64,000 nt of DNA, taken from contig CAJSYI010000005.1 in assembly GCA_910573745.1 (NCBI GenBank), forward strand, positions 44,678 through 108,677, given 5' to 3'. The stretch is from Muribaculaceae bacterium. Its GTDB lineage: Bacteria > Bacteroidota > Bacteroidia > Bacteroidales > Muribaculaceae. Shown here piece after piece: positions 17,142 to 25,509 of this stretch. The notes under the pieces are model-generated. The model did no database searches and was not told the DNA's origin. It saw only the letters and a list, made by a program, of their open reading frames with translations. The position numbers were made by a program, and so were the translations under genes. How positions within the stretch are numbered: position 1 is the first letter of the stretch; every line of letters begins with the position of its first letter.

Positions 17142-17213
17142 GGCGCAATAGCTTAACGGTTAGAGCGACCTCAATATTAGAGGGATATGTTTGTTCGATT
17201 CAAACTTGTGCCA
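17142..17213 (+). tRNA. Phage tRNA with atypical anticodon loop
   Basis: A 72-nt sequence folds as a full cloverleaf. The acceptor stem GGCGCAA (17,142-17,148) pairs with TTGTGCC (17,206-17,212) with one G-U; T8 and A9 follow; the D arm is GCTT/GAGC; the T arm is GTTTG/CAAAC with loop TTCGATT. The anticodon stem 17,168-17,184 has four good pairs, but the loop reads AATATTA, so position 33 is A rather than the usual T. By spacing the anticodon would be TAT (isoleucine AUA). It lies between the tail tube and chaperone genes. It may be a degenerate or special tRNA; CCA is not encoded. Confidence 0.6.
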
Positions 17214-17235
17214 CAACTTATAAACGCATCTGACA

Positions 17236-17760
17236 ATGGAAAATAACTTCACTACGATAGAGAGCAAAGTAGCAGCCGCCATCCTTGAACGAAAGGTAGG
17301 CTCTATCGAGATAGAGGGCGTGACATACGAAATCGCGCCCCCCTCACTCGCTACGCTGATTCTCGTATCGGAAACAATATCGACACTCCCGACTTTCGAC
17401 AAGCTCGACAAATCGCAGTGGCTTGACATAGTGGCACACTATGCGAAAGACTACAAACCGCTCGGCGACATAGCCGCGATTCTGATTCTCGGTGCAAAGA
17501 ATCTGACCGAGAAACGAGAGCGAATCATCGAGAAACGTCGCTTTTTCGGACTTCTCAAACGCCGTGTCAAAGTCGTTGAAACGATAGACCGCAAGGCAGA
17601 ACTTGCCAACGCTCTACTTCTGAACGTGCGCCCCTCGGTACTCAATGACACGATAATCGAGCGACTGAAGCAGAACGAGGCGGCAAGTTTTTTCGCCACT
17701 ATCACTTCCCTAAGCGCGGTAAATATTCTAAAGCCAACAAAAGCGGAAGTGATAAACTGA
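17236..17760 (+). CDS. Tail assembly chaperone (gpG-like)
   Basis: A 174-residue protein located between the tail tube and tape measure genes. It is helical, with AAAILERKVGSIEIEGVTYEI at the start and a basic middle (EKRERIIEKRRFFGLLKRRVKV). Position and size match the short chaperone (gpG) that binds the tape measure protein during tail assembly. A TTTTTTC heptamer near its end can shift a fraction of ribosomes into the -1 frame to make the longer form (see 17,649-18,005). Without shifting, translation ends at TGA 17,758-17,760. Confidence 0.75.
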   Translation: MENNFTTIESKVAAAILERKVGSIEIEGVTYEIAPPSLATLILVSETISTLPTFDKLDKSQWLDIVAHYAKDYKPLGDIAAILILGAKNLTEKRERIIEKRRFFGLLKRRVKVVETIDRKAELANALLLNVRPSVLNDTIIERLKQNEAASFFATITSLSAVNILKPTKAEVIN

Positions 17761-18005
17761 ACGACAGTATATGGGCATCGGTACTTGGAGTTGCAAAGAT
17801 ATTCGGCGTAAGCGAGAAATACGCACTTTACGACATTAGCTTTTTGAATGCTTTGCTCTACTGCCGCGCAATGCCGATGCCGGACGATACAAGTAACAAA
17901 GACGATTCGGATGCACCGCTATATGACGATAGCAAAGATGCTAACAACCCCGATAATTTCAATGATTTTGACAAAGACGAAGAAATTGAAGTAAAAGCGA
18001 GATGA
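17649..18005 (+). CDS. -1 frame extension of the tail chaperone (gpGT-like)
   Basis: The -1 frame is open from 17,649 to TGA at 18,003-18,005 with no useful ATG for its first part. The slippery heptamer T-TTT-TTC is at 17,688-17,694 in the proper phase of the upstream frame. After slipping, the next codon is 17,694-17,696, giving RHYHFPKRGKYS..., then SIWASVLGVAKIFGVSEKYALYDISF and an acidic end (DDSDAPLYDDSKD...). The predicted fusion has 153 + 103 = 256 residues. The extension is a conserved layout in tailed phages: it recruits the tape measure to the tail initiator. The TGA overlaps the ATG of the tape measure gene. Confidence 0.8.
   Translation, partial: HDNRATEAERGGKFFRHYHFPKRGKYSKANKSGSDKLNDSIWASVLGVAKIFGVSEKYALYDISFLNALLYCRAMPMPDDTSNKDDSDAPLYDDSKDANNPDNFNDFDKDEEIEVKAR
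17688..17694 (+). promoter_or_regulatory. Slippery site for -1 ribosomal frameshift
   Basis: TTTTTTC is in phase with the upstream frame as T-TTT-TTC, a standard X-XXY-YYZ site. It lies in the overlap between the two chaperone frames, 64 bp before the 0-frame stop. Confidence 0.8.
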
Positions 18006-21000
18006 ACACGAATGACGGACTTTCCTATGCCGCGAGGGTTGATACCTCGGAATATGACGCAGCTCTCGACCACATGGCCGAGAAAGTCAGCGGCGTGACT
18101 TCGCAGATTGAGCAGGAAAGTGCGAGGATTCAACAGCTCATATCGTCTTCTATCCCGGAAGTTGACCTCAAATTTCTTCACGATGATACGCCGACATTGA
18201 ACGCTATCGGCGAAGCATACGCGCATATAGCGCGAGTTATACGCGAGAACAACGAAGCCGTAGTTGAACTGCAAGATGCCTATCGCCACGTTACGGATGA
18301 AGCCAACAAATACGCGAATGTTCCCGGACGCGGCGAATATGTCAAAGAGCTACGACAGCAGCGCAAGGCGATTCAAGAAGTAATCGCGGCTCGCAAAGAA
18401 GTAATCGCGGCGGCACAAGCTGAAGAAAAAGAACTGCAAAAAAACGAGAAGTCATTAGTTGCAGCCGCCAACGCAGCCGAGAAACAAGCTAATTCCACAC
18501 AGTCATTACGCCAGCGTATTCGTGAGCTTACAATGGAAGCTGCGGCGTTGCGAGATGCCGAGCAAGCACAAGGGCGTGAGATAGACAAGACTACCGGGCG
18601 TTATCGTGAAATCATCGAAGAACTCGGACGCTTACGCGATATTCAAGGCGACATACAAGCAGCCGGAAACGTATTTGCCAATGACGAAAATCAGTTTGCC
18701 GGAGTAATATCGGGACTTACCGGCTTATCGGGCGCGTTTTCAGCAGCACAGGGCGCAGTAGGACTATTCGCCGGTGAGAATGAACATCTCCAAGAAATAA
18801 TGCTGAAAGTGCAATCCCTAATGGCTATCACAATGGGGTTGCAGCAAGTTCAGCAGACATTAAACAAGGATTCCGCATTCTCTCTCGTAACGCTCAACTC
18901 GCTTAAACAAACGTGGAACAAGCTAATCGGAAAAAGTGCATCGGCACAGACACAAGAAGCAGCCGCCACAGCCACCGCGACAGCAGCACAGAACGCCAAT
19001 ACGACAGCGACAGCCGAGAATGCAGCAGTCACAGAAGCCGAAACAGCCGCACAGCAAGCGAACAATTCCGTTACGACTGCCGGAGCAGGCGCACAAGCGA
19101 CCAACACAACTGCCACCAACGCGGCGACAGCGGCACAAAACGCTCACACCGGCGCATTGGTTGCCGGTACTGCCGCTTCAAAGGCAATGTCGATAGCAAT
19201 GCGAGTGTTGAAACTCGCGCTTATATCGACCGGCATAGGCGCGTTAGTCGTGCTTGTCGGTGAACTCGTGTCGTGGATAGTTGACCTATGCACCGCCGAA
19301 GACGAAGCGGTGAAACATACGCAAGAGCTTAACAAAATCGAAGAAGAAGCCGCGAAGACCTACATTCAAGAGCAAATCGCACTTGAAGACAATATCAAGG
19401 CTTGCAAAAATTTCACCGGCTCGAAAGAACAAGAGAAAAAGAAAGTCAAGGAGCTTAACGACAAATACGGCGAAGCTCTTGGATATTATGATTCTCTCGA
19501 ACAATGGGAGCGAGTATTGACCGAACGCGGTCCGGCGTATTGCGAGATGCTGCGGATGAAAGCCGTACAGCAAGGTTTGCTCAACAAGTATGTGGAAGCA
19601 TACGTTGAAGCTCTCGAAATCGCTCACAAAGCCGAAAACGGCGAATTTGACCGAGGTTGGTATAATCCGGCTCGTTGGTTTGGAGAAAGCAACGATGAAC
19701 GCCGGGCGCGTATCACGAAAGAAGCGCAAGACGAAGCCGATATGTGGAAAGAGGAAATGACTAAGCAGAAAGCGGAGCTTGAGGCATTTCAGGAAGAAAA
19801 TCACTTCGATGTAGTTCACATTGACCCAAAATCCGGCGGCAAAGGTGGAAGCGGCAAGACTTTTGACCCGAAAGCCGCCGCACGAGAGCAACGCAAACTT
19901 CTTGCCGAGTATCAAGCCGAGGTGAAGAAATACATATCCGACACCAATAACGCAATCTCGCAAGCGATGATTGACGGCATGGAAGCCGGATATGCAAAAG
20001 AACTCGCTACGATACGCAAGAACGGAGCAGACCGCAAAAAAGCGTGGGAGCAATCGTTGCTTGAACTTGCCGGAGCTATGCGCGACAACGCACACGCAAT
20101 ATTTATGACGCAGAAAGGCGCGACTGAAGAAGCGTGGGAGAACTCCGAACAAGGCAAACGCTCGCTGCAAGATTGGGTGACTGAACTTCTGAAAAATAAA
20201 GATGTTGCCAACAATTACGCACAAGGTTTGACCGACATAGCCAATTCGGTAGAGCGTCAACTCGCGGAAGTCCGCACAAAGTATATGAATCAGTTAATAG
20301 ACGAATTTGGCTCTTATGATGACAAATTCGACAAGCTGACTATCGAATGGGCGAAGAAGATTAACACTGTCGCATCAATCGCGCCGGACTTATTGCCGGA
20401 AGCAATGAAAAAAATGGAAGAAGCGTTTGCATCGCTGAAAGCTGAAGACTTCAAGAAGACCATAAATTGGGATGTTGTCTTTGGCGACCTCGGCAATCAG
20501 TCGCTTCAGTCATTGCAATACGCTCTCGACAAGGTTAGAACATACTTTAACCGCGAGAAAGACGGCATGAGCGTTGAGCAGATAAAGACATTCCAGGAGG
20601 CAATAACCGCAATGGAGAACGAGATAGCATCACGCAATCCGTTCACCGCCCTGCACAAGTCATTCAAAGACATATCAACATCAAAGGACGAGCTTGTGGC
20701 GGCACTCGCCGAAGTAGCCGCCGCGCAGTCGGTGTTGAACGATGCGGAATCCGAGTACAGAGCCGCATTGCTCGCAAAGAATGAGATTCTCGGTCAAATC
20801 GAAACCGGCGAACTCGCGCAAGACTGCCAAGAACTTGCAGACGCTAACGAGCGTGTCACAGCTTCAGAAAAGAAACTTACTGACGCGAAGACCAAGAGCC
20901 AACAAGCAGACCAACGAGTGTTGAACGCCCGGAACAATGTCACGAAGTCATACAAGACATTCGCGACACAGCTCAAATCTGCCGGAACGGTCGTTACAGA

Positions 21001-22444
21001 CCTCGGCGGTCGTGCATCGAAGCTCGCTCGCATATTCTCCGGCGATATTGCCGACAGCATGGATAAGGCACTCGGCTTCATTGATGAAGTCGTGGACGCT
21101 GCCGGAGATGTAATCTCGGCAATCGGAGATGTCGGCAAGAGTGTGTCGAAAGATGTTGCACAGACAGCCGAAGCCGCAGGAACAGCGACACAAGCGACCG
21201 CACAAACGACCGCCACTTCAATATCGACAGTTGAGAAAGCGTCTATCATTCTGACCGTAATCTCTGCCGCTCTGCAAATAGCGACAGCGATAGCGAGCTT
21301 GTTCAATGACGATGAATCCAAGCAGAAAGAAATCGAGCGGCTGCAAGAGCGTATCGACCAACTGCAATGGGAACTTGACAATGCCGACACAGTACGATTC
21401 AAAGAGCGCGTAGGCGATGCCGTCAAGAAACTAAACAGCGTCTATCGAGCTACGACCGAGGAAGTGTTACACTTGCATCTATCCACACAGCAGTATTCAA
21501 ATTGGTGGGTACGCACTCTCGGTCAAATGGTGTATCGTAACGAGATTTACGAGAAATCCATTCAGAAGCTCGCAGACGCATACGCCGGTGTCGGATATAC
21601 CGCTGACAAAGCTCTCGGCGGCAAGAAATATGAAGAATCGCGCAAACAGATTGAGAACCTTGCCGAGCAACAAATCTTGATTCAACGGCAAATCAATCAA
21701 GAGCGCGACAAAAAAGACACCGATAACGGCAAGATTGAAGATTGGCAACGCCAAATTCAAGAGATAGCCCACGAAATGGCCACTATCATCAACGAGATGT
21801 TAGAGGACATTATCGGTGGCAGTTCTGCCGACATTTCAAAGCGGCTCGGTGACGCATTCATTGACGCGGCCGCACAAGGCGAAGACGCAATGGAAGCGTG
21901 GCACTCGACCGTCAAGGACATTATAGCCGACATCACGAAACGAATGCTTATATCGAAACTGATAGAAGAACCTATCGGGCAGATATTCGACAAATACAAG
22001 ACGAAGTGGTTTGGCTCTGACGGTCGATTCAAAGGCATTGACAACGTGATTAACTCGATGAACTCCCTATCCTCGGACTTGAACGAAGTCGGCTCGAACT
22101 TCATGCAAGTATGGCAGAATATGCCGGAAGATTGGAAGAAGTGGTTTGCACCGTTAGACGATGCCGAGCGTGAGGGTACGCAGAAAGGAATCGCCACAGC
22201 GTCACAAGACAGCGTAGATGAAAACAACGCCCGACTGACAACGATTCAAGAGCATACATATACGCTCGTGCAAGGCGTGAAAGAGCTTAACGCCACCGGT
22301 AACAAGCTACTTGAAGTCGCTACCGGCATCCGGGAAAACACCAAAGAAACAAACGATAAGCTCAATGATGTAAAAACCGATGTGAAAGCGATAAAAAGCA
22401 GCGTTGACGAAATCGAAAGTCGCGGACTTAAAATCAGGACATAA
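18002..22444 (+). CDS. Tail tape measure protein
   Basis: A very long helical protein (1,480 residues) directly after the chaperones, as expected for the protein that sets tail length. It contains coiled coil in its first 400 residues, a low-complexity Ala/Thr/Asn stretch (about residues 315-390), hydrophobic helices LKLALISTGIGALVVLVGEL (about 400) and ILTVISAALQIATAIASLF (about 1,080), and a C-terminal part with more coiled coil. The Ala/Thr repeats are compositional and not an in-frame array. The start ATG overlaps the upstream TGA. By the usual 0.15 nm per residue, it implies a tail near 200 nm; this is an estimate. Confidence 0.93.
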   Translation: MNTNDGLSYAARVDTSEYDAALDHMAEKVSGVTSQIEQESARIQQLISSSIPEVDLKFLHDDTPTLNAIGEAYAHIARVIRENNEAVVELQDAYRHVTDEANKYANVPGRGEYVKELRQQRKAIQEVIAARKEVIAAAQAEEKELQKNEKSLVAAANAAEKQANSTQSLRQRIRELTMEAAALRDAEQAQGREIDKTTGRYREIIEELGRLRDIQGDIQAAGNVFANDENQFAGVISGLTGLSGAFSAAQGAVGLFAGENEHLQEIMLKVQSLMAITMGLQQVQQTLNKDSAFSLVTLNSLKQTWNKLIGKSASAQTQEAAATATATAAQNANTTATAENAAVTEAETAAQQANNSVTTAGAGAQATNTTATNAATAAQNAHTGALVAGTAASKAMSIAMRVLKLALISTGIGALVVLVGELVSWIVDLCTAEDEAVKHTQELNKIEEEAAKTYIQEQIALEDNIKACKNFTGSKEQEKKKVKELNDKYGEALGYYDSLEQWERVLTERGPAYCEMLRMKAVQQGLLNKYVEAYVEALEIAHKAENGEFDRGWYNPARWFGESNDERRARITKEAQDEADMWKEEMTKQKAELEAFQEENHFDVVHIDPKSGGKGGSGKTFDPKAAAREQRKLLAEYQAEVKKYISDTNNAISQAMIDGMEAGYAKELATIRKNGADRKKAWEQSLLELAGAMRDNAHAIFMTQKGATEEAWENSEQGKRSLQDWVTELLKNKDVANNYAQGLTDIANSVERQLAEVRTKYMNQLIDEFGSYDDKFDKLTIEWAKKINTVASIAPDLLPEAMKKMEEAFASLKAEDFKKTINWDVVFGDLGNQSLQSLQYALDKVRTYFNREKDGMSVEQIKTFQEAITAMENEIASRNPFTALHKSFKDISTSKDELVAALAEVAAAQSVLNDAESEYRAALLAKNEILGQIETGELAQDCQELADANERVTASEKKLTDAKTKSQQADQRVLNARNNVTKSYKTFATQLKSAGTVVTDLGGRASKLARIFSGDIADSMDKALGFIDEVVDAAGDVISAIGDVGKSVSKDVAQTAEAAGTATQATAQTTATSISTVEKASIILTVISAALQIATAIASLFNDDESKQKEIERLQERIDQLQWELDNADTVRFKERVGDAVKKLNSVYRATTEEVLHLHLSTQQYSNWWVRTLGQMVYRNEIYEKSIQKLADAYAGVGYTADKALGGKKYEESRKQIENLAEQQILIQRQINQERDKKDTDNGKIEDWQRQIQEIAHEMATIINEMLEDIIGGSSADISKRLGDAFIDAAAQGEDAMEAWHSTVKDIIADITKRMLISKLIEEPIGQIFDKYKTKWFGSDGRFKGIDNVINSMNSLSSDLNEVGSNFMQVWQNMPEDWKKWFAPLDDAEREGTQKGIATASQDSVDENNARLTTIQEHTYTLVQGVKELNATGNKLLEVATGIRENTKETNDKLNDVKTDVKAIKSSVDEIESRGLKIRT

Positions 22445-22929
22445 TGAATCAGCTAATACAATCCATACAACGAGATTGGCTCAAAGCCAAGTCAAAGGCG
22501 CAAGCTCAATGCGAGAGAGCCGGGCGGCATGATGTTGCTCGGAAGCTCGCCGAGTGTCAGATGTTCGCCGGTTATGAAGACCTCCCGGAATTGGTGCGTC
22601 TTATGTTCTCGGCACAAGGCAGAGAGTTTATGACCTCGTTTGAGTTTCCGAAGCTCAACACGTTCCGCAAGTTCAAACCGTACAACCCGGAACGCCTCGG
22701 CGTGTATATCGACTTCGGAGAAATCACGCTCACCGATACCCAAAATGTCTTTTTGGTGGGTGATACCACAGCCGTAGTGAAATGCCGGAAAACCGCAGCC
22801 TATACGGTATGCCTTATGTGTGGCGCGAAAGCTACTGTGATAGCTTCCGGGTATAGTGTGGTGAAAATCGAGAATGACAAAAAATCACAAGTCGCGATAA
22901 TGACACAAGACAACGCAAAAGTATTATGA
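22444..22929 (+). CDS. Tail-associated protein, unknown
   Basis: A 161-residue protein that starts on the last base of the tape measure stop codon and ends 4 bp inside the distal tail gene. It has a helical N-terminus and a beta-rich C-terminal half (VYIDFGEITLTDTQNVFLVGDTTAVVKCRK), which resembles a small tail-tip domain. Coupling to both sides suggests a structural or assembly role in the tail tip. No family recognised. Confidence 0.6.
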   Translation: MNQLIQSIQRDWLKAKSKAQAQCERAGRHDVARKLAECQMFAGYEDLPELVRLMFSAQGREFMTSFEFPKLNTFRKFKPYNPERLGVYIDFGEITLTDTQNVFLVGDTTAVVKCRKTAAYTVCLMCGAKATVIASGYSVVKIENDKKSQVAIMTQDNAKVL

Positions 22930-23915
22930 TGTTCAACAAACTTTTGATAGACGGCAAAGACGCTTACGCCGAATATGGCGTATTCGTTGAACAGTACGGG
23001 TACAAGGCACTCGTACAGATGCCCTCTTTCAAAAAGTTGGAATCTACCGAATGGGATGAGTATGACGGCGAGGAAACCGACCTCACAAGTCCGATTCTCG
23101 ACACAAAGACATTCGCGATTCAGTTCTGCATCACTGAAATTGATATGGTCGACAATCTTTTTGAATTGCTGTCGGACAAATCATATCACACATTCCATTT
23201 TGCAGAACTCTCCAAGTCTTACAAGTTGCGACTTGTCGGAAACCCCTCGCGGTCGGCTCTGATTCATCTCGGCAAAATATCGGTCAACTTCGCAGATGAC
23301 TTCCCCCCGGTCGTGCTTAACGACTTCATTAATGAAGATGATTTGGACGATTCCAACATCATATTGAATCATAAGCCGTATGCGACAGCTCCAGCCGGAT
23401 TCAAGCAGAAAGGCTATGAACTTGACGATATAGATTTTTCTCGCTTTGGAATCTATGTGCTTGACGGCACCGATGACAATATAGAGAAAGCTCCGAATGT
23501 AAGGGCGAATCTTACCGTCAATGTCAAAAACTCGCCGGGTGTCGTGTATGACAATGACTGGGTAATGTATAAGTCGAAAGATGTAGGACTGAAGTTGTTG
23601 ATACACGCTCCGAGCATTTCGGACTTTTGGCAACGGTGGTACTCCTTTTGGGCGGTCGTATTGAAGCCGGAATCGCGAAAGTTATATATCGACAACCCGA
23701 TAGATGAGTTCGAATGTCACTATAAGAGCAACAGCGTGACGAAGTTTGACATTCGGCGCAATGGCTCGGTTTGGTGCGAATTTACCACTACGCTCACATT
23801 CACGAACTGCCGACCTCTCGGCAATTATTTCGTGCTTGCAACCGAAGACGGAGAGATAGTCATTACCGAGCCGGGAAGCGAGGATGTAGAAATTAACTTG
23901 AAACTACACGAATAG
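22926..23915 (+). CDS. Distal tail (Dit-like) protein
   Basis: A 329-residue protein after the tape measure gene and before fibre genes, where the distal tail hub lies in siphoviruses. It begins MMFNKLLIDGKDAYAEYGVFVEQYGYKALVQMPSFK, with a pattern of strands like the N-terminal Dit barrel, and the second half repeats the pattern (FSRFGIYVLDGTDDNI, GVVYDNDWVMYKSKDVGLKLLIHAPS). It has two similar halves. It would form the ring that links the tail tube to the baseplate fibres. The call is by position and fold pattern. Confidence 0.6.
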   Translation: MMFNKLLIDGKDAYAEYGVFVEQYGYKALVQMPSFKKLESTEWDEYDGEETDLTSPILDTKTFAIQFCITEIDMVDNLFELLSDKSYHTFHFAELSKSYKLRLVGNPSRSALIHLGKISVNFADDFPPVVLNDFINEDDLDDSNIILNHKPYATAPAGFKQKGYELDDIDFSRFGIYVLDGTDDNIEKAPNVRANLTVNVKNSPGVVYDNDWVMYKSKDVGLKLLIHAPSISDFWQRWYSFWAVVLKPESRKLYIDNPIDEFECHYKSNSVTKFDIRRNGSVWCEFTTTLTFTNCRPLGNYFVLATEDGEIVITEPGSEDVEINLKLHE

Positions 23916-23917
23916 AT

Positions 23918-24736
23918 ATGGGTGCAATAAGAAAGAAAATATCGGAGCTTACTCCGTCAACCGCATTCAACGGCTTGTGGACTATCGGCGTTGACGCTCT
24001 TAACCGAAGCGTCCGAGTGTCGCTGCAATATATCGCTGACACTATCGCATCGCTCAAATCGGGCGTTGAAACCGCTATCAACAACGCCGACAAAGCTACT
24101 CAACGAGCGAATACAGCCGCCACGAATGCCGATAATTCACGCAAAGCCATTGAAGCCAACGAGCAGACCCGACAATCGAATGAGCAAACACGACAGTCAA
24201 ACGAGCAGACGCGAAAGAATAATGAAACTACACGCATCAATAATGAAAATGCCCGGAAACAAGCCGAGAATGCTCGCGTAACCTCTGAATTGAATAGAGT
24301 GACAGAACACGCCACTCTAAAGAAGAATGCCGAAGACGCTACGAAAGCCGCCAACGATGCCGCGAAGAGTGTTGACGATTCAAAGGAAGCCGCCGCAGAC
24401 GCTACGAAAAATGCTAATGCTGCAGCCACTAACGCCAACAATGCAGCTACGACCGCGAACAATTCAGCTAAAGAAGCTGACAAACAAGCCGGTCGAGCAA
24501 AAGAGCAAGCCGACAATCCCCCGAAAATGGGCGAAAATGGTAATTGGTGGAAGTGGGATGAAACAGCCAAAAAGTATGTTGATACCGGCATTCTCGCAAA
24601 AGGCGGTGTGCTTTATCCGTCATTTATCGTTGATGACAGCAATATGCACCTCGTAATGTATTATCAAGACCAAATCGCCGAAAATCAATTCATTCTCGAC
24701 AAGGAAACAGGTCACTTAAAATTCATATATCAGTAA
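23918..24736 (+). CDS. Tail fibre-like coiled-coil protein
   Basis: A 272-residue protein with a short globular head, then a long coiled-coil region of near-repeats (SNEQTRQSNEQTRKNN, then ATKNANAAATNANNAATT), and a C-terminal strand region after NPPKMGENGNWWKWDETAKKYVDTGI. The repeat GxNGNWWxWDxxxxxYVDTGI is common at the ends of Bacteroides phage fibres. It probably forms a trimeric shaft. It lies 2 bp after the Dit-like gene. Confidence 0.65.
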   Translation: MGAIRKKISELTPSTAFNGLWTIGVDALNRSVRVSLQYIADTIASLKSGVETAINNADKATQRANTAATNADNSRKAIEANEQTRQSNEQTRQSNEQTRKNNETTRINNENARKQAENARVTSELNRVTEHATLKKNAEDATKAANDAAKSVDDSKEAAADATKNANAAATNANNAATTANNSAKEADKQAGRAKEQADNPPKMGENGNWWKWDETAKKYVDTGILAKGGVLYPSFIVDDSNMHLVMYYQDQIAENQFILDKETGHLKFIYQ

Positions 24737-24739
24737 TCT

Positions 24740-25492
24740 ATGCCAGGCAATTTATCAATCGACTTAGGAAAAGTCGCAATATCGCCCAAAGGCGCATATT
24801 CAACAGCGACAACATACGAGCGTTTAGACCTCGTTTCACACAACAACGGCGCGTATTTGTCTATCAAAGACGGCAACACGAATCATGCCGTTACCGATAA
24901 GGCATGGTGGTTTTGTGTCGTTTCCGCAGAAGAAGCACTCACGGCGGCGGCAAACGCCAACGCAGCAAAGGAACAAGCGTTGCAAATGGCGAATGCAGCC
25001 AACACAGCCGCCGGAAACGCTAACACGCAAGCCGCAGCAGCTTCAGCGGCGACAATAGCAGCCAACACAGCCGCAGAAGAAGCACTCACGGCGAAAGAAG
25101 AAACAATCTCGGCTACGGAACTGTGTCAAGCGTTGATTGACGCAGCTTCACAAGTAACATCGCTTGGGTTGCTTCCTACCGGCATGACGGTTGAATACCC
25201 GGAAGAGCTGACACTCGGAAATCTCGCCGAGATATTCATACGCGCCAAGCTCCAGCCGGGATATTCGCTGCCGAACATTATGTATCTCGGCGACAATAAC
25301 GCCGTGTCAGTCGCGCCGGACGGTCGAATAACGATAAATCACGAGGGTGTAAGCGTGATTCACGTTATACCGACCGGCAACACACAGCTATACAAGACAA
25401 TCTCGATAAGAGTTAAGTGCGCCGGACTTGCATTTGTCAAGAATCGCAATACCGCAATGTTACTCTCTTCGGGTAATTTCCTATTCAACTAA
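24740..25492 (+). CDS. Fibre protein with coiled coil and Ig-like domain
   Basis: A 250-residue protein. Residues 1-60 hold a strand domain with KGAYSTATTYERLDLVSHNNGAYLSI, a motif of phage tail fibre caps. The next 70 residues are alanine-rich coiled coil. The C-terminal part contains NAVSVAPDGRITINHEGVSVIHVIPTGNTQLYKTISIRVK (read in parts), which resembles a bacterial Ig-like (BIG2) domain. It is directly upstream of the DGR target gene and may be the shaft that carries it. Confidence 0.65.
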   Translation: MPGNLSIDLGKVAISPKGAYSTATTYERLDLVSHNNGAYLSIKDGNTNHAVTDKAWWFCVVSAEEALTAAANANAAKEQALQMANAANTAAGNANTQAAAASAATIAANTAAEEALTAKEETISATELCQALIDAASQVTSLGLLPTGMTVEYPEELTLGNLAEIFIRAKLQPGYSLPNIMYLGDNNAVSVAPDGRITINHEGVSVIHVIPTGNTQLYKTISIRVKCAGLAFVKNRNTAMLLSSGNFLFN

Positions 25493-25509
25493 CCTCTAAA
25501 TATTTATAT

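Noticed and set aside
18950..19180. Possible tandem repeat array in the tape measure gene (Ala/Thr/Asn-rich)
   Set aside because: The DNA units are not regular; it is low-complexity coding sequence.
19286..20260. A 324-residue frame on the reverse strand within the tape measure gene
   Set aside because: It lies wholly opposite a clear structural gene, has a hydrophobic composition produced by reading Ala/Glu-rich codons backward, and matches nothing.
20794..21426. A 210-residue reverse frame rich in Ser and Ala
   Set aside because: Shadow of the tape measure gene, with composition explained by the forward frame.
24160..24215. Short repeats (CAGAC, CGAC-type) resembling a CRISPR array
   Set aside because: They encode coiled-coil repeats in a fibre gene and have no spacers of uniform length. 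No CRISPR array or cas gene was seen in the window.
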